Source: JAGZEG01 sp963930185
GTDB taxonomy: Bacteria > Actinomycetota > Coriobacteriia > Coriobacteriales > UMGS124
Assembly (NCBI GenBank): GCA_963930185.1
Contig: CAWVLT010000044.1
Location: forward strand, 1 to 64,000
Length of the DNA stretch: 64,000 nucleotides
Direction: 5' to 3'
Position 1 is the first letter of the stretch. Every line of letters starts with the position of its first letter. Made by a program: the position numbers and the translations under genes. Shown here piece after piece: positions 36,564 to 45,668 of the stretch. The notes beneath the pieces were generated by a model. It made no database searches and was not told the origin of the DNA. It saw only the letters and a program-made list of their open reading frames with translations.

Positions 36564-39326
36564 ATGCTTGAGCTGAGGGACATCTACAAGGACTACCCGT
36601 CGGGCGATGACATCGTCCGCGCGCTCAAGGGCGTGTCTATCAAGTTCCGAGACTCGGAGTTCGTGTCCATTCTCGGCCAGTCTGGCTGCGGAAAGACAAC
36701 GCTGCTGAACATCATCGGTGGCCTCGACCACTACACCACGGGCGACTTGGTCATCAACGGGCGCTCAACCAAGGGGTACAACGACAAGGACTGGGACACC
36801 TACCGCAACCACTCCATCGGCTTCGTCTTCCAGAGCTACAACCTCATCCCGCACCAGACCGTGCTGCGCAACGTTGAGCTGGCGCTCACCATCTCGGGTG
36901 TGGGCCGCCGAGAGCGCACCGAGCGTGCCGAGGAGGCGCTCATCGCGGTGGGCCTGGGCGACCAGATGCACAAGAAGCCCAACCAGCTCTCGGGCGGGCA
37001 GATGCAGCGCGTGGCCATCGCCCGCGCCCTGGTGAACAACCCCGACATCGTGCTGGCCGACGAGCCCACCGGCGCCCTTGACTCCGAGACAAGCGTGCAG
37101 GTCATGGAGATCCTCAAGCAGGTGTCGCAGACCCGCCTGGTCATCATGGTCACCCACAACCCCGAGCTGGCGATGCAGTACTCCACGCGCGTGGTGCGCC
37201 TGCTCGACGGACGCATCACCGAGGACTCCGACCCCTTTGAGCCCGCCCCACAGCTCGGTGGCGACTGGTCCCGCCGCCCGCAGAGCAAGCGCGAGCGCCG
37301 CCGCGCCATCAAGGAGGCCCGCAAGGCCAGCGGCAAGGGCAAGCGGCGCATGTCGTTTCTCACGGCGCTCAACCTGTCCATGCGCAACCTGCTTACCAAG
37401 AAGGGCCGCACCGTCCTCACGGCGTTCGCCGGCTCGATCGGCATCATTGGCATCGCGCTGATCCTGTCGCTGTCAAACGGCGCCCAGGGCTACATCAACA
37501 GCGTGGAGCAGGACACCCTGTCGAGCTACCCGGTGCAGCTGCAGAGCGAGAACGTCGACATGTCGGCGATGCTTGCGGCCATGGGCGCCATGACCGGCAG
37601 CGGGGGAGACGAGGTTGAGGGCACCCCCACCGAGATCACCACCGACAACGTCATGACCGGCATCATCGAGCGTCTGGGCAGCGGCAGCACCCATAACGAC
37701 CTGGGCGCCTTCCGCGACTACATCGAGAACGGCGACGGACACGTCATCTACGACTACGCCAATGACGTGCGCTACGGCTACGACGTGATCCTGAACGTGT
37801 ACAGCTCGGACACCTCGGACGGCGTGGTGCAGGTCAACCCCTCGACGCTCATGTCGACGATCGGGCTGTCAAGCATGTCCACGACCGCCTTGGCGGAAAA
37901 CGACTCGGCCGCCGGCAGCCTGGTCTCCTCGATGTCCTCGATGAGCCCCATGATGAGCGAGGTCGACGCGTGGGACCAGCTGCTGAACAACCAGGAGGTC
38001 CTCGACTCGCAGTACGACGTCCTGGCCGGGCGCATGCCACAGAGCTACGACGAGGTGGTGCTCATCACCGACAAGGACGGCCACATCTCCGACTACCTGC
38101 TCTACACGCTGGGGCTCAAGGACCAGCAGGAGGTGGCCGACATGCTGCAGGACGTCGTCGACGGCGAGGACTTGAGCGTGCCCGATCCCGAGACGTACGC
38201 CTTCGACGACTTTCTGGGCATGACGTTCAAGCTGGTGCCGGCGTCGAGCCGCTATCAGCAGAACGCCGACGGCACCTGGACCGACATGAGCGAGGACGAG
38301 GCCTTCATGACCTCGGCGATCAGCGCGGCGGAGGACCTCACGGTGGTGGGCGTGATCTGTCCCAACGAGAATGCCTCCATCGAGGAGACCAACGGGGCGA
38401 TCGGGTATCGCGCCGATCTGACTGAGCACCTCATCGAGCTCAACAACTCCAGCGCCATCGCCCAAGCGCAGCAGGCAGACCCCACGGTCGACGTGTTCAC
38501 GGGCCTGCCGTTCGCTACCGGCGAGGAGACTGCCGCGCCCACCTACACCATGGATGACGTGTACGCCTACATGGCCACGCTCGACGCCGAGACGCAGGCT
38601 GCCATGCAGGCGCAGATCGACCAGGCCTACGCCGCCGGCATGACCGACGATCAGATCGTGGAGCAGTTCGCGGCCATGCTTCCCGTGCCGCAGGAGAGTG
38701 ACGCCACCTACGAGGGCAACCTGGAGAAGATGGGCGTGGCCGACGTCAGCGAGCCCACCTCCATCGAGATCTACGCCAAGGACTTCGAGTCCAAGGAGCT
38801 CATCACCAACCTCATCGAGGACTACAACGCCCAGATGGAGGAGGACGGCGAGGAATCCAAGGTGCTGCAGTACACCGACTACGTTGGCCTGATGATGAGC
38901 TCGGTGCGCACGGTGATCGACGCCATCAGCTACATCCTCATCGCCTTCGTGGCCATCTCGCTGGTGGTGAGCTCGATCATGATCGGCATCATCACCTACA
39001 TCAGCGTGCTCGAGCGCACCAAGGAGATCGGCATCCTGCGTGCCATCGGCGCGAGCAAGCGTGACGTGAGCCGCGTCTTCAACGCCGAGACGTTCGTGAT
39101 CGGCCTACTCTCGGGCGTGCTGGGCATCGCGGTGACGCTGCTTTTGCTCATTCCGGCCAACCTGATCATCCATAACCTGACGGGCATCGCCAACATGGCG
39201 CAGCTGCCTTGGATAGGCGCGGGCATTCTCATCGTGATCAGCGTGCTGCTCACGCTGATCGGCGGCATCATCCCCTCGCGCATGGCGGCCAAGCGCGACC
39301 CGGTGACCGCTCTGAGGACGGAGTAG
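36564..39326 (+). CDS. fused ABC ATPase-FtsX permease (MacB-like)
   Basis: 920 residues; AAGGAAGG before the ATG. Residues 1-225 are the ATPase: GQSGCGKTTLLN, LSGGQMQRVAIARAL, IVLADEPTGALD, VTHNPE. Then a basic linker, one helix (LTAFAGSIGIIGIALIL), an extracytoplasmic domain of about 480 residues (310-790) and three C-terminal FtsX helices with the coupling motif SVLERTKEIGILRAIGASKRDV. Likely exports peptides or lipids, or acts as a mechanotransmitter. Followed by a strong terminator. Confidence 0.9.
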   Translation: MLELRDIYKDYPSGDDIVRALKGVSIKFRDSEFVSILGQSGCGKTTLLNIIGGLDHYTTGDLVINGRSTKGYNDKDWDTYRNHSIGFVFQSYNLIPHQTVLRNVELALTISGVGRRERTERAEEALIAVGLGDQMHKKPNQLSGGQMQRVAIARALVNNPDIVLADEPTGALDSETSVQVMEILKQVSQTRLVIMVTHNPELAMQYSTRVVRLLDGRITEDSDPFEPAPQLGGDWSRRPQSKRERRRAIKEARKASGKGKRRMSFLTALNLSMRNLLTKKGRTVLTAFAGSIGIIGIALILSLSNGAQGYINSVEQDTLSSYPVQLQSENVDMSAMLAAMGAMTGSGGDEVEGTPTEITTDNVMTGIIERLGSGSTHNDLGAFRDYIENGDGHVIYDYANDVRYGYDVILNVYSSDTSDGVVQVNPSTLMSTIGLSSMSTTALAENDSAAGSLVSSMSSMSPMMSEVDAWDQLLNNQEVLDSQYDVLAGRMPQSYDEVVLITDKDGHISDYLLYTLGLKDQQEVADMLQDVVDGEDLSVPDPETYAFDDFLGMTFKLVPASSRYQQNADGTWTDMSEDEAFMTSAISAAEDLTVVGVICPNENASIEETNGAIGYRADLTEHLIELNNSSAIAQAQQADPTVDVFTGLPFATGEETAAPTYTMDDVYAYMATLDAETQAAMQAQIDQAYAAGMTDDQIVEQFAAMLPVPQESDATYEGNLEKMGVADVSEPTSIEIYAKDFESKELITNLIEDYNAQMEEDGEESKVLQYTDYVGLMMSSVRTVIDAISYILIAFVAISLVVSSIMIGIITYISVLERTKEIGILRAIGASKRDVSRVFNAETFVIGLLSGVLGIAVTLLLLIPANLIIHNLTGIANMAQLPWIGAGILIVISVLLTLIGGIIPSRMAAKRDPVTALRTE

Positions 39327-39364
39327 CGCCCGGCGCGCCCGACGCGCACCGCGAGCGCAGGAAC

Positions 39365-39413
39365 AAAAAGGCCCCGGTCCACAACCTGCCATGAGGTGGA
39401 CCGGGGCCTCTGT
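39365..39413. terminator. bidirectional rho-independent terminator
   Basis: 14-bp perfect stem AGGCCCCGGTCCAC/GTGGACCGGGGCCT (39369-39409), with AAAAA on the left (T run for leftward reading) and CTGTT on the right. Sits between the convergent ABC and SDR genes. Confidence 0.85.
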
Positions 39414-39510
39414 TAAAGGAAGGGCTCCTTCGGGCTTGGCGGGGCGGGCGCGGCGTTGGGCCTTGGGTGTGACGGTGGACCTGCGCCGCCGCCCCGATGG
39501 GGGACCTTGC

Positions 39511-40284
39511 CTACATCGCCGTGTAGCCGCCGTCGACGGGGAGCATGACGCCGCTGACGTAGGTCGAGGCCGGCGATGCCAGGAATACGGCGGCGGTGTC
39601 GAGCTCGCCTTCGTTGCCGTAGCGCTCCATGGGGATGGCGCCCTTTGCGTACTCCTTGAACCAGTCGGTCTCCAGGGTCTCCTTGGTGAGAGGCGTCCAG
39701 AAGTAGCCGGGGCAGATGGCGTTGACCGTGATGCCGTACTTGCCCCATTCGCATGCTAGCGCGCGGGTGAGGTTGACCACGCCGCCCTTGGCTGCGTGGT
39801 AGGGCGAGCTCGGGGCGATCTTGTTGCCTACGAGGCCGTACATCGAGGCGATGTTGATGATGCGGCCGTAGCCTGCGGGGATCATGGCGACCTTGGCCAC
39901 CTCGCGCGCCATCTTGAACGTGCCGAACAGGTCGATGTTGAGCTCGTTGGCAAACTGGTCGTCGGTGATCTCCTCGGCGGGGGCAACCGCTCCGGTGCCG
40001 GCGTTGTTGATGAGGACGTCGATGCGGCCGAAGCGCTCCATGGTCTTGGCGACCGCCTCATGCACCATGTCGGTGTCGGTGACGTCGCAGCGCACGGCGA
40101 AGGTCTCCACGCCATGCTTCTCGGCGATCTCGGCGGCCACGGCGTCGATCTTCTCCTGGCGGCGAGCAAGCGCCACGATGCTGCAGCCCTCGCTTGCAAG
40201 GGCGTTGGCCATCTGGACGCCCAGTCCCGTGGAGCAGCCCGTGACGACTGCCACCCTGCCGGTCAGATCAAAGTACGAGGACAT
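39511..40284 (-). CDS. short-chain dehydrogenase/reductase
   Basis: 257 residues; AAAGGAG before the ATG at 40284. Classical SDR: cofactor loop TGCSTGLG, NNAGTGAVAP, catalytic Ser in IINIASMYG, Tyr-x3-Lys as YHAAK, and the C-terminal DGGY. ARRQEK after the second strand favours NADP(H) or mixed use. Resembles gluconate 5-dehydrogenase and hydroxysteroid dehydrogenase-like enzymes; in this family of gut bacteria a bile-acid or sugar-alcohol role is possible but unproven. Confidence 0.9.
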   Translation of the reverse strand: MSSYFDLTGRVAVVTGCSTGLGVQMANALASEGCSIVALARRQEKIDAVAAEIAEKHGVETFAVRCDVTDTDMVHEAVAKTMERFGRIDVLINNAGTGAVAPAEEITDDQFANELNIDLFGTFKMAREVAKVAMIPAGYGRIINIASMYGLVGNKIAPSSPYHAAKGGVVNLTRALACEWGKYGITVNAICPGYFWTPLTKETLETDWFKEYAKGAIPMERYGNEGELDTAAVFLASPASTYVSGVMLPVDGGYTAM

Positions 40285-40533
40285 GTTGAACGCTCCTTTC
40301 GCATGAGGATGCTATGGACTTGCGAGCCCAGTTTGGCTGGCGCCCAAGGCACATGGACGCCGTTCGGTGCCGCATTCAATATACGGGTGTTTTGGGCGGC
40401 GTTGCCATGGAAAGGCGGGCGTAGCTGCCGTGTGGTTTGGGGGCGCCGGTGACAGGGGTGTGGTGTGTCTGTCCGGTGGTTGGCATTTCGACATGCGTGC
40501 CGGTGATCTGCGAGGTGAGGCCACAGTCCGTGG

Positions 40534-40635
40534 GGCGAAGCCAACGGTACGGCAAAGGCCCACATTCGCCATGTGTACCAGAAGCTGGGGATTCACTCGC
40601 GCGAGGAGCTGTACGAGATGGTGGGTACGGCGTAG
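40534..40635 (+). pseudogene. remnant of a LuxR HTH C-terminus
   Basis: The frame ending in TAG at 40633-40635 reads GEANGTAKAHIRHVYQKLGI then HSREELYEMVGTA, almost identical in pattern to the C-terminal HTH of the LuxR membrane regulators in this window (DGTAKAHVAHVYQKLDIHKKEEL at 43901-45325). Upstream sequence in this frame is not recognisable. This shows another regulator once lay here. The rest of 40285-40758 holds no supported gene. Confidence 0.7.
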
Positions 40636-40758
40636 CGAGCCTGGCGTATGGCGTTACTATTGGCCAGATTTGGGAATGAACGAAAAAGCGCGGTGGAGCA
40701 GGTTCTCGCGAGAAGGACGCACGTCAGATGTCGGACGCATTCGGGAGGGAGTCGCTTC

Positions 40759-41160
40759 GTGGCTATTGTTAATGACTCGCTTGCCAATCACATGCGATCT
40801 GTTGAGCTGAAGATAAATGTTTCGCCGGCAGTTCAAGCTGCGGTGAGCGATCTGTATGCCTCGTGGGGCATGGATGTGTCCGACGCCGTCAACATCTTCT
40901 TTGCCCAGTCTCTCATGGTTGGTGGGCTTCCCTTTTCGTTGAGAAAGCCTCCCGCGGTCCTTTCCGTGAACCGTGAGCTATCCGTGCCCATTGCTGCCCA
41001 TACGGCAGATGGCGCACTTGTTCCATCTGACTGGTACGAAGAAGAGGATGACGTCTATGACGAGCTTGCCATGGCCCCAGTCATATGGGGTGTGGCTGGC
41101 TCGTTTCGCTTTTCCGGATATCCCTGGCGTATCGAAAGTTCGGTCTGTCGTCGTTGTTGA
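40759..41160 (+). CDS. RelB/DinJ-family antitoxin-like protein
   Basis: About 133 residues from GTG at 40759, preceded by GGGAGGGAG. The ribbon-helix-helix region (VELKINVSPAVQAAVSDLYASWGMDVSDAVNIFFAQSLMVGGLPF) matches RelB/DinJ antitoxins. The acidic segment (DWYEEEDDVYDELA) would bind a toxin. The last about 30 residues share DNA with the toxin gene in another frame and look non-native, so the true stop may have been lost through a small indel. Confidence 0.7.
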   Translation: MAIVNDSLANHMRSVELKINVSPAVQAAVSDLYASWGMDVSDAVNIFFAQSLMVGGLPFSLRKPPAVLSVNRELSVPIAAHTADGALVPSDWYEEEDDVYDELAMAPVIWGVAGSFRFSGYPWRIESSVCRRC

Positions 41161-41416
41161 ATTTGACGAGGGGAACGCCCTTGCCTTTGTGATAAAGGTG
41201 ACGAGTCACGAGCCTCGGCCGGATTGTCCCGGCGAGCTTGCGATACTGGATTGGCGAGGCGCTGGTTTGGTCAAGCCCTCAACAATTCGATGCTCTCAGA
41301 TGACCTGGCTTTCGATGGACGATATGCTACGCCCGTTGGGTTGCCTGCAGCATGTCGACAAGGCACGCCTTGTCGACATGCTTGATGCACTTGGCATTCT
41401 TGAGCGACAACTCTAA
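41057..41416 (+). CDS. PemK/MazF-like toxin
   Basis: About 119 residues from the ATG at 41057 (AGAAGAGG upstream; start uncertain). The segment VWLARFAFPDIPGVSKVRSVVVVEFDEGNALAFVIKVTSH matches the start of the MazF/PemK fold, an mRNA endonuclease. The downstream part (LAILDWRGAGLVKPSTIRCSQMTWLS) keeps the conserved Ser/Lys-x-x-x-Arg region. It overlaps the antitoxin by about 100 bases, unusually much; the ATGGCC at 41090 in the antitoxin frame reads as MAPVIWG, which could be the original toxin start. Confidence 0.65.
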   Translation: MTSLPWPQSYGVWLARFAFPDIPGVSKVRSVVVVEFDEGNALAFVIKVTSHEPRPDCPGELAILDWRGAGLVKPSTIRCSQMTWLSMDDMLRPLGCLQHVDKARLVDMLDALGILERQL

Positions 41417-41509
41417 TGCGGCCGTAGGCCTTGCTTGCGGTGGGAGTGGTTTAGCGAGATCGGGGCTTGCGTTGGTCGGGCGTCGTTATCGTTTGCGTCA
41501 GATCACAAT

Positions 41510-41548
41510 CAGCCCCTGCTGGCGATGCATGCATGTCAGCAGGGGCTG
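41510..41548 (-). terminator. hairpin after the FMN-domain flavoprotein gene
   Basis: 12-bp perfect stem CAGCCCCTGCTG/CAGCAGGGGCTG with a 15-base loop, 62 bases beyond the stop of the leftward flavoprotein gene. T run is weak. Confidence 0.65.
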
Positions 41549-41609
41549 TCGACGCGAAGGTGCGTATCATTCCGCGAGGTACCACCTTAACAGGCCGTAC
41601 CGCGTTCCT

Positions 41610-43616
41610 CTATGCCTGTGCCAGCGCGTCCTCGACGGCGGCCTTGAGGCCGTCGCTCGCGAGCGTGGCGCCGGTGATGCCGTCGACGTTGGTGGAGCCG
41701 GCGGCGACGATGGCATCGGGAAGCGTGGACCAGACCTCCTCGGTGATATCCGCCGTCTCGCTCTGGGAGATGACCTCGATGGCGGTGGGCTTGCCGTCCA
41801 CGACGGTCACCTTGGCGTAGACGGCGCCGTGGAGGCCTTCACCGACGCCGAGATACTCGTTTTCACCAAGATCGACCTGGACCTGGGCCTCGGAGGTGTC
41901 GAGATCATTGCCCAGGGGAGCGGGGGCCGACTCGACGGTTGCAAGCTCTACAGGCGCGGGCTCTTCCTTGACCGCCGCGGCATTGGCACCAGCGGTGCGA
42001 CCGGTATACATGGTCTCGGCGATGTTGCCGCCACCGCTGTACACACCGGCCCAGAAGCTGCCCAGCTCGCCTGCGGAGTACAGGTGAGGGATGGGGTTGC
42101 CATGCGTGTCGAGTACCTCGCAGTTCGTGTTGCGCCTGGGGCCTCCCTGGCAGTTGACGAAGCAGGGCCACAGGCGCACGGCATAGAACTTGTCACCGGT
42201 CAGCGGAGCAAGGGCAACATCGGGCCTGCCGAATGGGTCACTCTTGGCCTCGGCCACGGCGTTGTACTCGTCTAGGGTGGTGGCGAGGGTCTCGGGATCA
42301 AGCTCAATGGCCTCGGCAAGTTCCTTGATGCTGGCGGCTTCGATGACCTCTTCGTCATCAACATAGCTGATCACACCGCTACCATTACGGGCGGTGTCGT
42401 CCATGATCGCCCACATCGTGTCAGGCAGATTCTGGCTGATCCAGGTGCCACCGACGTTGATGTGACCGTGCTTGTGCCAGTCGGATTCCTTCATGAAGCG
42501 CTTTGCGTTGCCGCCGACATAGAAGCAGCTGGGTTCGGTGGTGATGCGCTGGGTCATGATGCCGCCGAAGATGCCGCGCCGAACGTCATGGTAGCGGGGC
42601 GTGGGCCAAGGGCCGGACAGTGCGTCCATGTGCCACAGATCAGCACCGACCTCAATGGCCATCTTAATGCCGTCGCCGGTGTTGTAGAGGGTGCCGAGCG
42701 GCAGGCCGCAAGAAATCTGGGCGTAGTTCTCGAGCATCTCCTCGCTTGCTTCGTAGGAACCACAGGTCAGAACGACGCCGTTCAGAGCACGGACGTTTAC
42801 GTCGGCACCATTGCGAGAAATCGTTACGCCCAGAATCGTCTTAGTAAAGGGATCCTGAATGAGCTTGGTGGCAGGAGACTCGTACCAGACGTCGATGGCA
42901 TCTTTCATGTCAACGACGTTCTTGCGCATGAGCTTCCAGTACTTCTTTTCGCCACTGTCAGGCGCATTGACTTGGTAGGCGATCATGCGACCGTTGTTGG
43001 GCTCGCCGTTGGGCCAGGTTCCAAACTCGCCAGAGAGTGTGAGCTTGCCGTCAACCTCGCTGGTCCAGGTCTCGAGCTCTCTGAAATCGGGCCATGCCAC
43101 TTGAGCATCTCCCTGGCCGCCCTCTTTCTGGGGCGCAAGACCGAAGGTCTCGGCGCCATGATTGAGAATCCACTCGATGTTGTCGTATGCACCCTGCGCC
43201 ATGTATTCGATAATCTCATCGGTCGCCGTATCGAAGCCTTCGGCAAAGGCCTTCATACAGGCGATGCCATCCTCGACGCTGGCGGGCGTATAGGCGTACT
43301 GCTCGCAGTAGCGGGTGTTTCCGCCCTCGTCACCATAGGGGGCTTTTTCAGTGATAAGGACCTTCGCACCATTCTCAGCAGCGGTGATGGCCGTGACTGA
43401 GCCGGCGCCGCCCCACCCGATGACGACGACATCGTACTCGGTGTCCCACTTGATGGTGTCGACGTAGCTTACGCTGACTGTCGCCCCCGCCTCCTCGGCA
43501 CGAGCGCTAGCGCGGCGAGTAAGGCCCAGGCCTAGCGTGCTCCCGGCGGCGATCATCCCTGCCGTTCCAAGAAGCGAACGGCGGGAAATGGTGGCGGTGT
43601 TCTCGTGAATGCTCAT
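41610..43616 (-). CDS. Tat-exported FAD reductase with C-terminal FMN-binding domain
   Basis: 668 residues; start at 43616. Tat signal ISRRSLLGTAGMIAAGSTLG; FAD motif YDVVVIGWGGAGSVTAITAAENGAKVLITEK; second FAD segment near TAGANAAAVKE. The last about 85 residues are an FMN_bind domain with DGITGATLASDG, whose TGAT matches the ApbE flavinylation site (covalent FMN on Thr). This is the arrangement of soluble fumarate, urocanate and related reductases: FMN accepts electrons, FAD reduces the substrate. Divergent from a LuxR membrane regulator that probably controls it. Confidence 0.9.
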   Translation of the reverse strand: MSIHENTATISRRSLLGTAGMIAAGSTLGLGLTRRASARAEEAGATVSVSYVDTIKWDTEYDVVVIGWGGAGSVTAITAAENGAKVLITEKAPYGDEGGNTRYCEQYAYTPASVEDGIACMKAFAEGFDTATDEIIEYMAQGAYDNIEWILNHGAETFGLAPQKEGGQGDAQVAWPDFRELETWTSEVDGKLTLSGEFGTWPNGEPNNGRMIAYQVNAPDSGEKKYWKLMRKNVVDMKDAIDVWYESPATKLIQDPFTKTILGVTISRNGADVNVRALNGVVLTCGSYEASEEMLENYAQISCGLPLGTLYNTGDGIKMAIEVGADLWHMDALSGPWPTPRYHDVRRGIFGGIMTQRITTEPSCFYVGGNAKRFMKESDWHKHGHINVGGTWISQNLPDTMWAIMDDTARNGSGVISYVDDEEVIEAASIKELAEAIELDPETLATTLDEYNAVAEAKSDPFGRPDVALAPLTGDKFYAVRLWPCFVNCQGGPRRNTNCEVLDTHGNPIPHLYSAGELGSFWAGVYSGGGNIAETMYTGRTAGANAAAVKEEPAPVELATVESAPAPLGNDLDTSEAQVQVDLGENEYLGVGEGLHGAVYAKVTVVDGKPTAIEVISQSETADITEEVWSTLPDAIVAAGSTNVDGITGATLASDGLKAAVEDALAQA

Positions 43617-43900
43617 AAGACAAACCCTTTCTTTGAGGGTCGGAAGGCGGCGCTGCGCTAGCGTATGCGGTTGGCGCACCCTCTGCACCGCGCTATGCCG
43701 CCACCCGACGTCCTGCCTGACGATTCCCATCATGCGATTTTGTCCCTAGGTGCGTCATCGGGCGAAAAGGGTTTGTTTTTAGGCGCTTGCGGGGATAGGC
43801 CAAAAAGGTTATATGCGGGTTATGGTACAGGCCTTCCTCGATTGTGGTGTACAGTGCTCGTTAACATGGCTTGACGAGTCTGCTTTGGGTTGGGGATGCA

Positions 43901-45325
43901 ATGGGGCTTGGCTTAAAACGATCGACAGTTGCCTGTTTTGGGGCGGGCGTGTATTGGGGCCTAAGCTTGAGAAGCCTCTCTGCCTGGTATCGCGTGGAGT
44001 TTGAGAGCGCTTCCCAGTGGCAGGGTTTTGACAGCCCCGTCGTTGTCCTGATATCGGTTCTGACCCAGCTGACAATTGTTCTAACGAACATACTGGCTAC
44101 GGTGTTTTCTCCTCGTTTCCGAACTATGAGGTACGTGCGTGTTTTTGCGGCAATTGGATTGACGGCGAATTTGGTAATGGCATTTTTGCACGTCCTGCTG
44201 ATCTGGCTTGGGCTGGGCGATTTACGTTGGGTGACAATGTCCTCGATGATTATACGTGGCATCGGCATGGCTGGTTGCATGTTGTTGTGGGGACAGTACT
44301 TTGCATTCCTTGAAAAACGTCAAGCGGGACGTTCAGTCATGTTCGTGTCTGCCATCGGCATGATGTCATATTTCGCGAGCCTCATGGTGCTACCTGATGT
44401 CGGCGTGGTTTTTGACTCGCTGGGTTTTGCGTTTTCGCTTGTTTGTGCGCTTGTCGTTGGACCGGAAGAGAAGAAGATTCCACGTGACTTTAATCGTCAG
44501 GCGTTGCCGAGTATAGTCGCATTCTATCTGTCACGTGCTGGTATCGGTCTCTGTCTTGGTTTTTCGAGCATTCTTTTGTTGACGAATTCCTCAGCAAGCA
44601 TTTCCTTTCCCCTTGTTGCTGCGGGGACCGTGCTTAGCGCTGGTGCTATTGCATGGCTGTATCGCTCCAAAGGAGACTCACTTCGCGGAATGCCAATGCT
44701 TCCTCTCGTGGCAATGGGCTTGTTGCTGCTGCCTTGCTCGTTTCAGGCGGGCACGGTGGCATTTGGTGAGATCGCAACTGTGCTTACTTGGTTTTGTTGG
44801 ATAGCGCTTTCGTCATTCCAGCTTTCGGAGCTGAAGGAGCGCTTCGGAATGAGCGAGGCTGCACTTTCGTTCTCCGAAAAGTCTGTTGTCATGGGTTTCT
44901 GGCTAGTCGGAGATCTATCCGCGCGAGGTGCAGCAGGCGCGATCGAGGTGTCGAACGCTGTTGTTTTTAACTCCTACTTTGCCATTGCAATGGTGTACGG
45001 GGCTGTCTTCATTTCCACGGCCAGGATTTGGGGACTCGTCTATTCTCGCAAGCAACGAGAAATTATCGAGGAGCTTTCGCGTCCGGAATGGGAACGGCGG
45101 CAGCTGCTCCTCGATGGCATTTCCCAGAGGCATGGGTTGAGTGCTCGCGAGCGGGAGGTCCTCGAATTGCTTGCCGACGGACATACGCGCAAGTATATAC
45201 AGGATGCCTTGGGCATTTCTGACGGGACGGCAAAGGCGCACGTGGCTCATGTCTATCAAAAACTCGACATCCACAAGAAGGAGGAGCTTCTCGCACTTGT
45301 TGAGCGCGAGAAGGCGCAGGTGTAG
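43901..45325 (+). CDS. LuxR-family regulator with multi-helix membrane sensor domain
   Basis: About 474 residues from the ATG at 43901 (GGTTGGGG upstream). Residues 1-385 form about twelve transmembrane helices, and the last 65 form a LuxR HTH (LSAREREVLELLADGHTRKYIQDALGISDGTAKAHVAHVYQKLDIHKKEELL). Such membrane-anchored LuxR proteins are expanded in Eggerthellaceae beside reductase genes and are thought to sense the reductase substrate. It is divergent from the FMN-domain flavoprotein; the 43617-43900 gap must hold both promoters. Its DNA is visibly less GC-rich than housekeeping genes. Confidence 0.9.
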   Translation: MGLGLKRSTVACFGAGVYWGLSLRSLSAWYRVEFESASQWQGFDSPVVVLISVLTQLTIVLTNILATVFSPRFRTMRYVRVFAAIGLTANLVMAFLHVLLIWLGLGDLRWVTMSSMIIRGIGMAGCMLLWGQYFAFLEKRQAGRSVMFVSAIGMMSYFASLMVLPDVGVVFDSLGFAFSLVCALVVGPEEKKIPRDFNRQALPSIVAFYLSRAGIGLCLGFSSILLLTNSSASISFPLVAAGTVLSAGAIAWLYRSKGDSLRGMPMLPLVAMGLLLLPCSFQAGTVAFGEIATVLTWFCWIALSSFQLSELKERFGMSEAALSFSEKSVVMGFWLVGDLSARGAAGAIEVSNAVVFNSYFAIAMVYGAVFISTARIWGLVYSRKQREIIEELSRPEWERRQLLLDGISQRHGLSAREREVLELLADGHTRKYIQDALGISDGTAKAHVAHVYQKLDIHKKEELLALVEREKAQV

Positions 45326-45365
45326 CTGAAAGTGTCTGCGTGGCCATTAATGCTGGTTTGCCGAT

Positions 45366-45394
45366 TATCTTCTTCATGAAAATACAAGAAGATA
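45366..45394 (+). terminator. hairpin after LuxR gene
   Basis: TATCTTCTT (45366-45374) pairs with AAGAAGATA (45386-45394), 40 bases after the LuxR stop codon. AT-rich stem, so a weak terminator at best. Confidence 0.45.
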
Positions 45395-45518
45395 CAGTCT
45401 GCACTATCCAGATCTGCACATCATGATTACCCGCCACGTGACCTTTCCGAGTACAATACCCTGCCAGAAAGCAGACGCCGCGCCGTGGCGTGCCGCGCAT
45501 GAGGTGCCTTTACGCACG

Positions 45519-45582
45519 GAGTGCATCATTTCGGACATTTCTCGGCCAAAAACGCCGTCATTTTGTCCGAAATGATGCACTC
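45519..45582. repeat. long intergenic inverted repeat 2
   Basis: Perfect 19-bp arms GAGTGCATCATTTCGGACA (45519-45537) and TGTCCGAAATGATGCACTC (45564-45582) with a 26-base centre containing a further GGC/GCC pair. It lies 87 bases upstream of the phospho-sugar mutase start, between two genes in the same direction, and has no T run. Same architecture as the repeats at 16714 and 56968 but unrelated arm sequence. Confidence 0.88.
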
Positions 45583-45668
45583 TGCAGCCTTGAGGCCCGG
45601 CGGCACGCACCTCCGGCGTAGCGTCTGCTGCCTGCCCCGCTCCTATCACCTATCGAAAGGGTGTGCTC

